Assembly: GCF_002102355.1 (NCBI RefSeq)
Contig: NZ_LQPT01000122.1
Location: forward strand, 1-44,199
DNA from: Mycobacterium sherrisii
GTDB taxonomy: Bacteria > Actinomycetota > Actinomycetes > Mycobacteriales > Mycobacteriaceae
Direction of reading: 5' to 3'
Length of the DNA stretch: 44,199 nt
Of the stretch, positions 9,002 to 18,154 are shown one piece after another. Position numbers and translations under genes: made by a program. The notes under the pieces were generated by a model. It searched no databases. It saw only the letters and a program-made list of their open reading frames with translations, and was not told the origin of the DNA. Positions within the stretch are counted from its first letter, which is position 1, and the number at the start of each line of letters is the position of its first letter.

Positions 9002-9463
9002 CTAGTCCGAAGGATCGGGCAACACCCGAAGATGACCGCGCCGACGTCCGTTGCGTTTCTCGGGTGGGGCGTAGACGGTGCTGCTCGGCGCGGTGGCCTG
9101 TGCGCCGGTGGGATGCAGGTGCGGATCGGGGGCAAATCCGTTCAACGGCGTGCCGGTGGCGCCGGCGTAGGGCAGGTTCGAAGTGCCCGCGCCGCGCTCG
9201 CGCACCGCGTCGGCCAGGGCGACCAAGTCGTCCTCGTCGGGGTTGGTGGGCTCGTAATTGAGCGGGCCGGCGTGGCGGACCAGATCCCATCCTCGGGGGG
9301 CGGTGATGCGGCCGGCGTGGCCGACGCACAAGTCCCAGGAATGCGGTTCGCGCGTGGTCGCCAGCGGTCCTACGACCGCCGTCGAGTCCGAGTACACGAA
9401 CGTCAAAGTCGCCACGGCGTAATGCGGGCACCCGGGCCGACAGCAGCGACGGGGAACGTTCAC
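9002..9463 (-). CDS. DUF3499 family zinc-ribbon-like protein (Rv3258c type)
   Basis: A conserved actinobacterial protein of unknown function, 153 residues here. It has a cysteine cluster at the N-terminus (RRCCRPGCPHYAV), a beta-rich middle with a third cysteine-histidine site (WDLCVGHAGRI) and a disordered, proline- and arginine-rich tail. The CC..C...C..H pattern suggests zinc binding. The frame is open far upstream, but similarity to M. tuberculosis Rv3258c begins at the GTG at 9463, and TAGCCT sits seven bases before it, consistent with leaderless translation. It precedes pmmA by 67 bases on the same strand and may be co-transcribed with it. Confidence 0.85.
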   Translation of the reverse strand: MNVPRRCCRPGCPHYAVATLTFVYSDSTAVVGPLATTREPHSWDLCVGHAGRITAPRGWDLVRHAGPLNYEPTNPDEDDLVALADAVRERGAGTSNLPYAGATGTPLNGFAPDPHLHPTGAQATAPSSTVYAPPEKRNGRRRGHLRVLPDPSD

Positions 9464-9470
9464 GTCCGAA

Positions 9471-9476
9471 AGGCTA
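9471..9476 (-). promoter_or_regulatory. candidate -10 element of a leaderless Rv3258c-type transcript
   Basis: On the minus strand TAGCCT (9476-9471) is followed by exactly seven bases and then the GTG start at 9463, with no Shine-Dalgarno sequence. This is the standard mycobacterial leaderless arrangement. No clear -35 is needed or seen. Confidence 0.45.
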
Positions 9477-9636
9477 TCGTGCGGAAACGCCGCCGAAGCG
9501 CCGGACACGCGCAACCGGTCGGGCCACGATGTCCAACCGTTACCATCGGCGCGTGGGCGATTGGCGCAGTTTCCCCCGCAACGGACGACCGTCCGGCCGC
9601 GCGGCTGCACACCGGGCAACTCGGCGGGGCCGCGAC

Positions 9637-10059
9637 ATGCGCGGCCCTTTGCTGCCGCCGACGGTGCCGGGGTGGCGCAGCCGGGCCGAGCGTTTCGACA
9701 TGGCGGTGCTGGAGGCCTACGAACCGATCGAGCGGCGGTGGCAGTCGCGGGTGTCCGACCTCGATGTGGCGGTCGACGAGATTCCGCGGATCGCCGCCAA
9801 GGACCCGGACAGTGTGCAGTGGCCACCGGAAGTGGTTGCCGACGGGCCGATCGCGTTGGCCCGGTTGATTCCGGCGGGTGTGGATGTGCGCGGCAACGCG
9901 ACAAGAGCGCGAATAGTGTTGTTCCGCAAGCCCATTGAGCGGCGCGCTAAAGACACGGTGGAACTCGGCGAGTTATTGCACGAAATTCTGGTGGCCCAGG
10001 TGGCGATCTATCTCGACGTCGAACCTACCGTCATCGACCCGACGATCGACGACGAGTAA
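9637..10059 (+). CDS. metallopeptidase (minimal zincin) family protein (Rv3259 type)
   Basis: A 140-residue protein of the small metallopeptidase/minimal-zincin family (possibly inactive in some members). The typical N-terminal signature FDMAVLEAYEPIERRW is present, and the C-terminal helix reads LLHEILVAQVAIYLDV, where the usual HExxH has only the first half (HEILV lacks the second histidine). A hydrolytic role is therefore doubtful. ATG 9637 reproduces the M. tuberculosis Rv3259 N-terminus; the frame is open further upstream from 9529 but with low-complexity residues. It lies convergent to whiB2 with 19 bases between. Confidence 0.8.
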   Translation: MRGPLLPPTVPGWRSRAERFDMAVLEAYEPIERRWQSRVSDLDVAVDEIPRIAAKDPDSVQWPPEVVADGPIALARLIPAGVDVRGNATRARIVLFRKPIERRAKDTVELGELLHEILVAQVAIYLDVEPTVIDPTIDDE

Positions 10060-10078
10060 CTCCAGCGGTTTTTGCGGG

Positions 10079-10444
10079 TCAGATGATGCCGCGCTTGAGG
10101 CGGCGGCGCTCCCGCTCGGAGAGGCCACCCCAGATGCCGAAGCGCTCGTCATGGGCCAAGGCGTACTCGAGGCATTCATGACGCACCTCGCAACCCAAGC
10201 AGATCTTCTTGGCCTCGCGGGTGGATCCGCCCTTCTCCGGGAAGAAGGCCTCGGGATCGGTCTGCGCGCACAGGGCGCGGTCCTGCCATTGATCGGGGGT
10301 GGGTTCGGGCAACGGCTCGGGCTCGAATGCGGCTGGCGCGTCAGGAACCACGGTCAAGTGCGGCCGGATCATTGGGGCCGGCGCGGAGCTGATCGTGGCG
10401 CGCTCAGTGCTAGGTATGACGCCCCGTAGGTGTTCGTAAGACAT
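10079..10444 (-). CDS. whiB2: WhiB-family iron-sulfur regulator WhiB2
   Basis: 4Fe-4S transcription factor acting with the sigma factor on septation and cell-division genes; essential in M. tuberculosis and, as whmD, in M. smegmatis. The 121-residue product has the four cluster ligands Cys59, Cys82, Cys85 and Cys91, the GIWGG turn and the basic DNA-binding tail ERERRRLKR. ATG 10444 gives a N-terminus beginning MSYE, as in WhmD, and is preceded by GAGGAGG ten bases upstream; M. tuberculosis WhiB2 is annotated shorter. The N-terminal 50 residues are proline-rich and variable. The 288-base upstream region contains an SOS-box-like inverted repeat. Confidence 0.96.
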   Translation of the reverse strand: MSYEHLRGVIPSTERATISSAPAPMIRPHLTVVPDAPAAFEPEPLPEPTPDQWQDRALCAQTDPEAFFPEKGGSTREAKKICLGCEVRHECLEYALAHDERFGIWGGLSERERRRLKRGII

Positions 10445-10732
10445 GCGTCGTACGCCTCCTCAGCTTCATTTGGGAGAGTGGATGACTTCCGCTGTTCTGA
10501 TGTGACAGACATTCGAACAAGTGATCGAATCTCGGTCTGCGACACCGGAACCGGCCGGCCAACCGGGAAATGACACTGATGTGATTAGACACGGGTTGAT
10601 GTGCCGGGTCAAGCGTTACGGCGATTTTCCATACCATCTCGTGATCAATTTCCGGCGTTTCTGTTATCGCGAGCCGTCGGCGTGTTCATCACAACCGCGG
10701 CCGAATCACACCGAACGGTACTGTCGTCCGGT
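10445..10732. promoter_or_regulatory. divergent whiB2/fbiA control region
   Basis: This 288-base gap is the longest gene-free stretch in the conserved half and must hold promoters for whiB2 (leftward) and fbiA (rightward). It contains the inverted repeat listed separately at 10511-10530. Close to fbiA, TACTGT (10719-10724) ends eight bases before the GTG, a possible leaderless -10. I see no riboswitch, RNA gene or convincing small reading frame here. Confidence 0.5.
10511..10530. promoter_or_regulatory. SOS-box-like inverted repeat upstream of whiB2
   Basis: ATTCGAACAAGTGATCGAAT has perfect outer arms ATTCGA/TCGAAT. Its core TCGAAC-N4-GATCGA differs in one base from the mycobacterial LexA consensus TCGAAC-N4-GTTCGA. 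It lies 67 bases upstream of the whiB2 ATG. Binding by LexA is inference. Confidence 0.4.
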
Positions 10733-11722
10733 GTGAAGGTCACCGTTTTGGTCGGCGGAGTCGGGGGTGCCCGGTTCCTGCTGGGCGTTCAACAGTTGCT
10801 CGGGTTGGGCCAGTTCGCCACCGACGGACAAGATTCCGACCACGAGCTGACCGCGGTGGTGAACATCGGCGACGATGCCTGGATCCATGGAGTTCGGGTT
10901 TGTCCGGACTTGGATACCTGTATGTATACCTTAGGTGGAGGCGTCGATCCCGAGCGGGGGTGGGGTCACCGCAACGAAACCTGGCACGCCAAAGAGGAAT
11001 TGGCGCGTTATGGGGTGCAGCCCGATTGGTTCCAGCTCGGGGACCGGGACCTGGGCACCCACCTGGTCCGCACCCAGATGCTCAACGCCGGCTACCCGCT
11101 GTCGCAAATCACCACGGCGCTGTGCGACCGCTGGGAGCCGGGCGCACAGTTGGTGCCAGCCAGCGACGACCGCTGTGAAACGCATGTGGTGATCACCGAT
11201 CCCGCTGACGGCAGCCGCCGCGCGATCCACTTCCAGGAGTGGTGGGTGCGCTACCGAGCCAACGTGCCGACCCACAGCTTCGCGTTCGTCGGCGCCGAAA
11301 CGGCCAGCGCCACAACCGAAGCGGTGCAGGCCATCGGTGAGGCTGACGTCATCATGTTGGCACCATCGAACCCGGTGGTCAGTGTCGGCGCGATCCTGGC
11401 CGTGCCCGGCATTCGCGGCGCGCTGCGAGCGGCGTCGGCACCTGTCGTCGGCTATTCGCCGATAATCGGTGGAAAGCCGTTGCGCGGCATGGCGGATGCC
11501 TGCCTGCAGGTGATCGGCGTGGAATCTACCGCCGAGGCGGTGGGTCGGCATTTCGGGGCCCGCCGTGGCACCGGGATCTTGGACTGCTGGTTGATCCACG
11601 AGGGCGACGAGGCCGATATCGAGGGCGTCGCGGTGCGCGCGGTACCGCTGTTGATGAGCGATCCGCGGGCGACGGCCAAGATGGTCCGCGCCGGCCTCGA
11701 TATCGCGGGCGTGGCCGCGTGA
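10733..11722 (+). CDS. fbiA: 2-phospho-L-lactate transferase-family enzyme FbiA (coenzyme F420)
   Basis: Joins the FbiD-activated three-carbon phosphate unit (phosphoenolpyruvyl-GPP in mycobacteria) to the deazaflavin Fo, giving dehydro-F420-0. The 329-residue product starts with the CofD-type loop [13 protein letters not shown] (residues 7-19), has the metal-binding NIGDD (about 44-48) and the family block [13 protein letters not shown] 10733 fits the Rv3261 N-terminus (331 residues); no ribosome site precedes it and a -10-like TACTGT ends eight bases before. It is coupled to fbiB by a GTGA overlap. Confidence 0.96.
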   Translation: MKVTVLVGGVGGARFLLGVQQLLGLGQFATDGQDSDHELTAVVNIGDDAWIHGVRVCPDLDTCMYTLGGGVDPERGWGHRNETWHAKEELARYGVQPDWFQLGDRDLGTHLVRTQMLNAGYPLSQITTALCDRWEPGAQLVPASDDRCETHVVITDPADGSRRAIHFQEWWVRYRANVPTHSFAFVGAETASATTEAVQAIGEADVIMLAPSNPVVSVGAILAVPGIRGALRAASAPVVGYSPIIGGKPLRGMADACLQVIGVESTAEAVGRHFGARRGTGILDCWLIHEGDEADIEGVAVRAVPLLMSDPRATAKMVRAGLDIAGVAA

Positions 11723-13077
11723 GGGGCCCGCGCGAGCATGGTACGGCCGCGGCGATCGAGATCCTGCCCGTCGCCGGGCTTCCGGAATTCCGGCCCGGCG
11801 ACGATCTTTCCGCGGCGGTGGCAGCGGCCACGCCCTGGCTGCGCGACGGCGACGTCGTGGTCATCACCAGCAAGGTGGTGTCCAAATGCGAGGGCCGGCT
11901 GGTGGCGGCGCCCGAGGACCCGGACGAGCGCGACGCGCTGCGCCGCAAGCTGGTCGACGCCGAGGCGGTGCGGGTGCTGGCCCGCAAGGGCCGAACGCTG
12001 ATCACCGAGAACCGGCTGGGATTGATTCAGGCCGCTGCCGGGGTGGACGGATCCAACGTCGACCGAACCGAACTCGCGCTGCTACCGATCGACCCGGACG
12101 GCAGTGCCGCGGCCCTGCGCGCCGCGCTGCGCGAAAGGCTCGGCGTCAACGTCGCGGTGGTGATCACCGACACGATGGGCCGGGCCTGGCGTAACGGTCA
12201 GATCGACGCGGCCATCGGCTCTTCCGGTCTGGCTGTGCTGCACGGGTATTCGGGCGCTGTCGACGAGCACGGCAATGAACTGGTGGTCACCGAGATCGCG
12301 GTGGCCGACGAAGTGGCCGCCGCGGCCGATCTGGTCAAGGGCAAGCTGACGGCCATGCCGGTGGCCGTGGTGCGGGGGCTCGACATCGCCGACGACGGCA
12401 GCACCGCCCGGCAGCTGCTGCGGCCCGGCCCCGAGGATCTGTTCTGGCTGGGCACCGCCGAGGCCATCGACATGGGCCGCCGGCAGGCACAGCTGTTGCG
12501 CAAATCGGTGCGCCAGTTCAGCGCCGAACCCGTGCCGCCGGAGCTGATCGAGGCGGCCGTCGCCGAGGCGCTCACCGCACCGGCCCCCCACCACACCCGG
12601 CCGGTGCGGTTCGTGTGGTTGCGCACCGACGCCACCCGGACCCGACTGCTCGACCGGATGAAGGACAAGTGGCGCGGCGACCTGTCCGGCGACGGCAAGC
12701 CCGCCGACGCGATCGACCGTCGGGTAGCACGCGGTCAGATCCTCTACGACGCGCCCGAGGTCGTCATCCCGTTCCTGGTGCCCGACGGTGCCCACTTCTA
12801 TCCCGACGCCGCGCGCACCGCTGCCGAGCACACCATGTTCACGGTCGCGGTCGGCGCTGCGGTGCAGGCGTTGCTGGTCGCCCTGGCCGTGCGGGGCGTG
12901 GGCAGTTGCTGGATCGGTTCGACGATCTTCGCCGCCGACCTGGTGCGCGACGAACTCGGACTGCCGCCCGATTGGGAGCCGTTGGGCGCCGTCGCGATCG
13001 GTTACGCCTCCGAAGAAGCGCGGGCCGACGGGCTACGCGATCCCGTGAATCCCGGGGATCTGCTGATCCGCACGTGA
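11719..13077 (+). CDS. fbiB: F420:gamma-glutamyl ligase / dehydro-F420-0 reductase FbiB
   Basis: Two-domain enzyme finishing F420. The N-terminal CofE-like domain (about residues 12-245) adds the gamma-linked glutamate tail, shown by [15 protein letters not shown] and [13 protein letters not shown]. The C-terminal nitroreductase-fold domain (about 255-452), with RKSVRQFS at its start and [10 protein letters not shown] near its end, binds FMN and reduces dehydro-F420-0. The GTG start overlaps the fbiA stop (GTGA), so the two are translated together. Length 452 against 448 in M. tuberculosis Rv3262. Confidence 0.96.
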   Translation: MRGPREHGTAAAIEILPVAGLPEFRPGDDLSAAVAAATPWLRDGDVVVITSKVVSKCEGRLVAAPEDPDERDALRRKLVDAEAVRVLARKGRTLITENRLGLIQAAAGVDGSNVDRTELALLPIDPDGSAAALRAALRERLGVNVAVVITDTMGRAWRNGQIDAAIGSSGLAVLHGYSGAVDEHGNELVVTEIAVADEVAAAADLVKGKLTAMPVAVVRGLDIADDGSTARQLLRPGPEDLFWLGTAEAIDMGRRQAQLLRKSVRQFSAEPVPPELIEAAVAEALTAPAPHHTRPVRFVWLRTDATRTRLLDRMKDKWRGDLSGDGKPADAIDRRVARGQILYDAPEVVIPFLVPDGAHFYPDAARTAAEHTMFTVAVGAAVQALLVALAVRGVGSCWIGSTIFAADLVRDELGLPPDWEPLGAVAIGYASEEARADGLRDPVNPGDLLIRT

Positions 13078-13087
13078 TACTGGCGCG

Positions 13088-14662
13088 GTGAAGACGTTCG
13101 CGGGCAAGGCGGCCGCCTCGACCGACAAGGTTCGCGGCGGCTACTACACGCCGGTGCCGGTGGCGCAATTTTTGGCCCGCTGGGTCTGCCAAGCCGGGCC
13201 CCGCATCCTCGAGCCGTCCTGCGGCGACGGACGCATCCTGCGTGAGCTGGCCGTGTTGAGTGACCGCGTGCGGGGCGTCGAACTGCTGGCCGAGGAGGCC
13301 GCGAAGGCGCGGGTATTCGCGGCGGTGGACACCGCGAACCTGTTCGACTGGCTGGCCGGCGACACGGCCGGCTGGGACGGGGTCGCGGGCAACCCACCCT
13401 ACATACGGTTCGGTAATTGGCCTGCCCCGCAACGCGATTCGGCATTAGCCTTGCTGCGCCGCGAGGGTCTGCGGCCCAGCCGGTTGACCAATGCCTGGGT
13501 GCCGTTCGTGGTCGCGAGCACGGTGTCGGCGCGCGAGGGTGGACGGGTGGGTCTGGTCTTGCCCGCCGAATTACTGCAAGTCGGCTACGCCGCACAGTTG
13601 CGCGAATACCTGCTCGCCCGGTATTGCGAAATCACGCTGATCACATTTCGGCACCTGGTGTTCGACGGCGTGCTGCAGGAAGTCGTGTTGTTCTGCGGAG
13701 TGACCGGCCCGGGCCCGGCGCGGATTCGTACGGTCCATCTCGGCGACGCCGACGCTCTCGCCGCTGCGGACCTGAACGTGGCATCGGCCCCCGCGCTGCT
13801 GCACGAACAGGAGAAGTGGACCAAGTACTTTCTGGACCCCGCCGCGATCGAACTGCTGCGCACGCTGAAGACCTCCGACACGCTGACCCCGCTCGGGACG
13901 ATCGCCGACGTGGACGTCGGAATCGTGACCGGCCGCAACAGCTTCTTCACCTTCACCGATGCGCAAGCCGACGCGCTGGGCTTGCGGCCGCACTGCGTCC
14001 CGCTGGTGTCGCGCAGCAACCAACTGTCCGGCTTGGTCTACGACATCGATTGCCGGGCAAGCGATCTCGCTGCCGGACACCGGACCTGGCTATTGGACGC
14101 CCCGGAGCACCCGGTCGATGGCGCGCTGGCCGCCCACATCGGCGACGGCGAAATGGCGGGCGTGCACCGGGGGTACAAATGCTCGATCCGCACGCCGTGG
14201 TGGCGCACCCCGTCGATGTGGGTCCCGGACCTGTTCCTGTTGCGCCAGATTCATCTGGCCCCGCGGCTGACTGTCAACGCGGCCGCGGCCACAAGCACCG
14301 ACACCGTGCATCGGGTGCGGATCGACGCCGGCGTGGACCCGGCCGCCCTCGCCGCAGTGTTCCACAACAGCGCGACGTTCGCGTTCGCCGAGATCATGGG
14401 CCGCAGTTATGGTGGGGGCATCTTGGAACTCGAGCCGCGGGAAGCCGAGCAGCTGCCCATTCCCCCGCCCACGCGGGCAGGCGCCGACCTCGCGTCGGAC
14501 GTCGACCTGCTGTTGAAGGCCAACGAAATTGAGAAGGCGCTCGACGTTGTCGACCGCCGCGTCCTCATCGACGGTCTCGGCTGGTCGCCGGACACCGTGG
14601 CGCGGTGCCGGGCGGCGTGGCACACGTTGCGCGATCGCCGGGCTCGCCGCGGTGCCCGATGA
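13088..14662 (+). CDS. mamA: DNA adenine methyltransferase MamA
   Basis: N6-adenine methyltransferase of the gamma class. The 524-residue product has GGYYTP (residues 17-22), the S-adenosylmethionine site LEPSCGDGRIL (about 40-50) and the catalytic NPPYIRFG (about 105-112), then a C-terminal target-recognition region. The M. tuberculosis orthologue Rv3263 methylates CTGGAG and affects promoter activity; no restriction partner is present here either, so this is an orphan methylase. GTG 13088 follows fbiB by ten bases. The stop overlaps the NUDIX gene start in ATGA. Confidence 0.92.
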   Translation: MKTFAGKAAASTDKVRGGYYTPVPVAQFLARWVCQAGPRILEPSCGDGRILRELAVLSDRVRGVELLAEEAAKARVFAAVDTANLFDWLAGDTAGWDGVAGNPPYIRFGNWPAPQRDSALALLRREGLRPSRLTNAWVPFVVASTVSAREGGRVGLVLPAELLQVGYAAQLREYLLARYCEITLITFRHLVFDGVLQEVVLFCGVTGPGPARIRTVHLGDADALAAADLNVASAPALLHEQEKWTKYFLDPAAIELLRTLKTSDTLTPLGTIADVDVGIVTGRNSFFTFTDAQADALGLRPHCVPLVSRSNQLSGLVYDIDCRASDLAAGHRTWLLDAPEHPVDGALAAHIGDGEMAGVHRGYKCSIRTPWWRTPSMWVPDLFLLRQIHLAPRLTVNAAAATSTDTVHRVRIDAGVDPAALAAVFHNSATFAFAEIMGRSYGGGILELEPREAEQLPIPPPTRAGADLASDVDLLLKANEIEKALDVVDRRVLIDGLGWSPDTVARCRAAWHTLRDRRARRGAR

Positions 14663-15204
14663 GCGTCCGCGATTCGGCCCTGTCCATCCTCGGCGACTGG
14701 TGCGCGCCCGACCCGGCGCAGGATTCGCTGCGGCACGCCGTACTGGCCTTCGTGCTGGCGCGCCCCGACGCCTGCCGGCGCGAGTGCGAGCCGGGGCATG
14801 TCACCGCCTCGGCGATCGTGCTCGACCACACCGGCACCAGCGCGCTGCTGACACTGCATCGCCGGCTGCGCCGCTGGGTGCAACTCGGCGGCCATTGCGA
14901 CGACGACGATGCCGACGTCGTGGCCGCGGCGCTGCGCGAGGCCGTCGAGGAGTCCGGTATCGCCGATTTGCGGATCGTCCCGCAGCTCGCGGCGATCCAC
15001 GTCCACCCCGTCACGTGCTCGCTGGGCCTGCCGACCCGGCATCTGGACCTGCAATTCGTCGCCCACGCGCCGCCGGGTGCACAGATCGCGATCAGCGCGG
15101 AATCCGAGGACCTGCGTTGGTGGCCGGTCGACGCGCTACCACCCGGCACCGATTATGCGCTGGCGCAACTGGTTTCGCGGGCCACGCATCCCATTGACGC
15201 CTAG
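14659..15204 (+). CDS. NUDIX hydrolase coupled to mamA
   Basis: A 181-residue NUDIX-fold pyrophosphohydrolase of unknown substrate. The NUDIX box is recognisable as GHCDDDDADVVAAALREAVE plus ESGI, with the REAVEESGI core intact, while the glutamate expected six residues after the first glycine is an aspartate. The start ATG overlaps the mamA stop in ATGA, which implies co-translation with the methyltransferase. Its end overlaps the convergent manB stop by four bases. House-cleaning of modified nucleotides would suit a DNA-methylase partner, but this is speculation. Confidence 0.85.
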   Translation: MSVRDSALSILGDWCAPDPAQDSLRHAVLAFVLARPDACRRECEPGHVTASAIVLDHTGTSALLTLHRRLRRWVQLGGHCDDDDADVVAAALREAVEESGIADLRIVPQLAAIHVHPVTCSLGLPTRHLDLQFVAHAPPGAQIAISAESEDLRWWPVDALPPGTDYALAQLVSRATHPIDA

Positions 15205-16280
15205 ACGTCGCTGGAGTAGCGGATCCCGCCGTCGGGAATGGCGACGCCAGGCCAGACCCGGGCGCCGCGCAGCAGCTCGCAGCGGGCACCGATGTCGGCA
15301 CCGTCGCCGATCACCCCGTCGCGGATCAGCGCCCGGGGTCCGATGCGGGCACCGAAGCCGACGATCGAGCGCTCGATCACGCTGCCGGCCTCGATCTTGA
15401 CGCCGTCGAAGATCACCGCGCCGTCCAACCGCACCCCGGGCCCGATCTCGGCACCGCGCCCGACGACCGTGCCGCCGATCAGCACCGCGCCGGGCGACAC
15501 CGCCGCGCCGTCGTGCACCAATCTCTCGCCATGGTGGCCGCCCAGGGCAGGCGAGGTGACGATGCCGCGCACCAGGTCCGAGGAGCCGCGGACGAAGTCG
15601 TCGGGGGTGCCCATGTCGCGCCAATAGCTGGCGTCGACGTAGCCGCAGATCTTGACGTCGGGGTCGGACAGCAGCGACGGGAACACCTCACGCTCGACCG
15701 ACACCGGCCGGCCCCGCGGGATCCGCTCGATGATCTTGCGCCCGAAGACGTAAGTCCCGGCATTTATCTGGTCGGTCGGCGGGTCCTCGGTCTTCTCCAA
15801 AAACGCCAGCACGCGGTCCTGCTCGTCGGTGGGCACGCAACCGAACGCGCGCGGGTCACCGACGCGCACCAAGTGCAGCGTGACGTCGGCCTCGTTGGTC
15901 CGGTGTGACTCCACCAGCGCCGCAAGGTCGGCGCCGGAGAGCACGTCGCCGTTGAACACCATCGCGGTGTCGTGCCGCAGCTGGTCGGCGATGTTGGCGA
16001 TACCCCCGCCGGTGCCCAGCGGCTCCTCTTCGGTCACGTAATCGATCTCGAGGCCGAGCGCAGATCCGTCGCCGAACTCCGCCTCGAACACCCCGGCCTT
16101 GTACGAAGTGCTCAGGATGACGTGTTGCACACCCGCCGCGGCGATGCGCGACAGCATGTGGGTGAGAAACGGCACCCCGGCCGTCGGCAGCATCGGCTTG
16201 GGCGCCGACAGGGTCAGCGGCCGCAGCCGGGTGCCCTTGCCGCCCACCAGGATTACCGCATCGACCGAGGAGAGTGTCAT
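15201..16280 (-). CDS. manB: mannose-1-phosphate guanylyltransferase ManB
   Basis: Makes GDP-mannose from mannose-1-phosphate and GTP. The 359-residue product has the nucleotidyltransferase signature GGKGTRLRPLT (13-23) with the downstream KPMLP, the metal-site segment VFNGDVLSGADL (about 108-119), and a C-terminal left-handed beta-helix of hexapeptide repeats from about residue 255. ATG 16280 directly follows the wbbL1 stop (TGAATG), so translation is coupled. It is the last gene of rmlD-wbbL1-manB, orthologous to Rv3264c; together with PmmA and ManA it completes GDP-mannose synthesis within this window. Confidence 0.95.
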   Translation of the reverse strand: MTLSSVDAVILVGGKGTRLRPLTLSAPKPMLPTAGVPFLTHMLSRIAAAGVQHVILSTSYKAGVFEAEFGDGSALGLEIDYVTEEEPLGTGGGIANIADQLRHDTAMVFNGDVLSGADLAALVESHRTNEADVTLHLVRVGDPRAFGCVPTDEQDRVLAFLEKTEDPPTDQINAGTYVFGRKIIERIPRGRPVSVEREVFPSLLSDPDVKICGYVDASYWRDMGTPDDFVRGSSDLVRGIVTSPALGGHHGERLVHDGAAVSPGAVLIGGTVVGRGAEIGPGVRLDGAVIFDGVKIEAGSVIERSIVGFGARIGPRALIRDGVIGDGADIGARCELLRGARVWPGVAIPDGGIRYSSDV

Positions 16281-17177
16281 TCAGCGCCGCCCTTCCGCCA
16301 GTTTTCCGGCCCGCTGCCGGCGCGAACTGCGCACCATCAGCCGGGAGCGCAGGGCCAGCGATGCCCGCAACGTCCAGCGCAGCGGGGCCAGCCACCAACC
16401 CGTGTGCCGGTCGGCCAAAAAGATATAGGTACTGCGGTGGTGTGCGGCCAGGTGACTCCCCGGGTCGTGTCCGGTGGAGTGCCCCTTGTGGTGCAGCACC
16501 TCGGCCGACGGCACGTAGATGTTGAGCCAACCGGCCTTGCCGAGCCGGTCGCCGAGGTCGACGTCCTCCATGTACATGAAGTAGCGCTCGTCGAATCCGC
16601 CGATCTGGCCGAACGCCGAGCGGCGCAGCAGCAGGCACGATCCCGACAGCCAGCCCACCGGCCGCTCGCTGGGCTCGAGCCGCTCCTGGCGGTAAGCCGC
16701 CGTCCAGGGGTTGCGCTTCCAGAACGGCCCGACCACGGCGTGCATGCCCCCGCGGATCAGGCTGGGCAGATGGCGCGCCGACGGATAGACCGATCCGTCG
16801 GGATCCCGGATCAGCGGCCCCAACGCGCCGGCCTGCGGCCAGCGGTTCGCCGCATCCAGCAGGGCGTCGATGCTGTCCGGCCCCCACTGCACGTCCGGGT
16901 TGGCCACCAGCACCCAGTCGTCGATCTCTCCCCGGCCGGACAGGTGCTCGATCGCGCGGTTGACCGCCGTGCCGTAGCCCAGGTTGGCGCCCGTGTTGAA
17001 CAGCCGCACGTTCGGGTAGCGTTCGACGGCCGCCTGCGGGGTGCCGTCGGTGGACCCGTTGTCGGCCAGCAGCACGCTGACCGGGCGCTCGGTGGCGTGC
17101 GACAGCGAGGCGAGAAATCGCTCGAGGTGATGGCCCGGCGAGTAGGTCACCGTCACGACCGGCAGGACGTCAGTCAC
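16281..17177 (-). CDS. wbbL1: rhamnosyltransferase WbbL1
   Basis: Family GT2 glycosyltransferase that adds L-rhamnose to decaprenyl-diphosphoryl-GlcNAc, forming the linker between peptidoglycan and arabinogalactan. The 298-residue product has the GT-A start VVTVTYSPG, the sugar-nucleotide contact LLADNGSTDGT (about 36-46), the DxD-like LVANPDVQWG (about 89-98) and the acceptor/catalytic GGFDERYFMYMEDVDLGDR block. The GTG at 17177 overlaps the rmlD end by eight bases. Orthologue of essential Rv3265c. Confidence 0.95.
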   Translation of the reverse strand: MTDVLPVVTVTYSPGHHLERFLASLSHATERPVSVLLADNGSTDGTPQAAVERYPNVRLFNTGANLGYGTAVNRAIEHLSGRGEIDDWVLVANPDVQWGPDSIDALLDAANRWPQAGALGPLIRDPDGSVYPSARHLPSLIRGGMHAVVGPFWKRNPWTAAYRQERLEPSERPVGWLSGSCLLLRRSAFGQIGGFDERYFMYMEDVDLGDRLGKAGWLNIYVPSAEVLHHKGHSTGHDPGSHLAAHHRSTYIFLADRHTGWWLAPLRWTLRASLALRSRLMVRSSRRQRAGKLAEGRR

Positions 17178-18069
17178 GCGTAGAGGTTATCCGTCGACCG
17201 GCCGCGACGGCGCTGTCCGACGCGGCGAGTGCGGCGATAAGTGCAGGGCGCCACGGCCTTAGCGGGGTCATGCCCGCCGCCGCCGATTCCCTGCTGGACA
17301 GCGCGGAATAGGCGGGGCGCGGCGCCGGACGCGGGAATTCCTCGGTGCTCACCGGGTGCACCCGCTCGGGGTCGGCGCCGCACTCCTCGAAAACCGCCCG
17401 GGCCAATCCGAATCGCGAGACGACCCCCTCGTTGGCGGCGTGCAGGATCGGTCCGGGCACTTCGTCGTCGACGATCTGCAGCAATGCCGCCGCCAGGTCG
17501 GCGACGTAGGTCGGCGAGCCGACCTGGTCGTCGACGACCTCGATCGGGCCGTCCCCGGCCGCGAGCCTGCGCATTACCGCGACGAAGTCGTTGCCGTCGC
17601 CGCCGGTGTAAACCCAGGCGGTGCGGACCACGACCGTCTCCGGCAGTGCCGCCAGTGCGGCCACCTCGCCGGCGCGCTTGCTGCACGCGTACACCCCGCG
17701 CGGCGAGGTCTCGTCGCTGGGCTCGAAGGGGCGGGGGTCGGCGTAGTCACCGGCGAACACGAAGTCGGTCGAGACGTGGACGAGCCGGGCGCCGGCCCGC
17801 GCGCAGGCCCGCGCGATGTGTCCCGGGGCGGCCTCGTTGACCTCATAGGCCCTGGCCGCGTCGCCTTCGGCGCCGTCGACGTTGGTGTACGCGGCGCAGT
17901 TGATGACGACGTCGCCCGGTTTCACGATCGCCTCGGCGGCGGCGGGGTCGGTGATGTCCCACTGCGCCGACGTCCGGGGCAGGACGTTGCGGCCCTGGTC
18001 GGCGGCTTGAGCGGCCAGGCAACCGCCCAGCTGCCCACCGGCTCCGGTGATAACGATCCTGCCCGACAT
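17170..18069 (-). CDS. rmlD: dTDP-4-dehydrorhamnose reductase RmlD
   Basis: Last step of dTDP-L-rhamnose synthesis, an NADPH-dependent short-chain reductase. The 299-residue product begins RIVITGAGGQLGG, giving the GxxGxxG cofactor loop, and has HVSTDFVFAG and the YACSK catalytic Tyr-Lys pair near residue 128. The open frame runs to 18486, but similarity and the Rossmann start place the ATG at 18069, close to the 304 residues of Rv3266c. It supplies the donor for WbbL1, encoded next. Confidence 0.95.
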   Translation of the reverse strand: MSGRIVITGAGGQLGGCLAAQAADQGRNVLPRTSAQWDITDPAAAEAIVKPGDVVINCAAYTNVDGAEGDAARAYEVNEAAPGHIARACARAGARLVHVSTDFVFAGDYADPRPFEPSDETSPRGVYACSKRAGEVAALAALPETVVVRTAWVYTGGDGNDFVAVMRRLAAGDGPIEVVDDQVGSPTYVADLAAALLQIVDDEVPGPILHAANEGVVSRFGLARAVFEECGADPERVHPVSTEEFPRPAPRPAYSALSSRESAAAGMTPLRPWRPALIAALAASDSAVAAGRRITSTRD

Positions 18070-18154
18070 GGTTCGAGTTTGGCATGCGCAGGAAAGCCGG
18101 GGCCACGCCCGGGCACGCCGGGGCTGGATACTCGGGAAGCAGCTGTGCTGCAAG

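Noticed and set aside
9637-10059. Active zinc protease call for the Rv3259-type protein
   Set aside because: The helix reads HEILVAQVA; the second histidine of HExxH is absent, so catalytic activity is not claimed.
13417-14532. 371-codon frame inside mamA
   Set aside because: Overlaps the methyltransferase in another frame and encodes arginine- and glycine-rich low-complexity sequence only.
15972-17183. 403-codon plus frame opposite manB and wbbL1
   Set aside because: Antisense shadow of two well-supported cell-wall genes.
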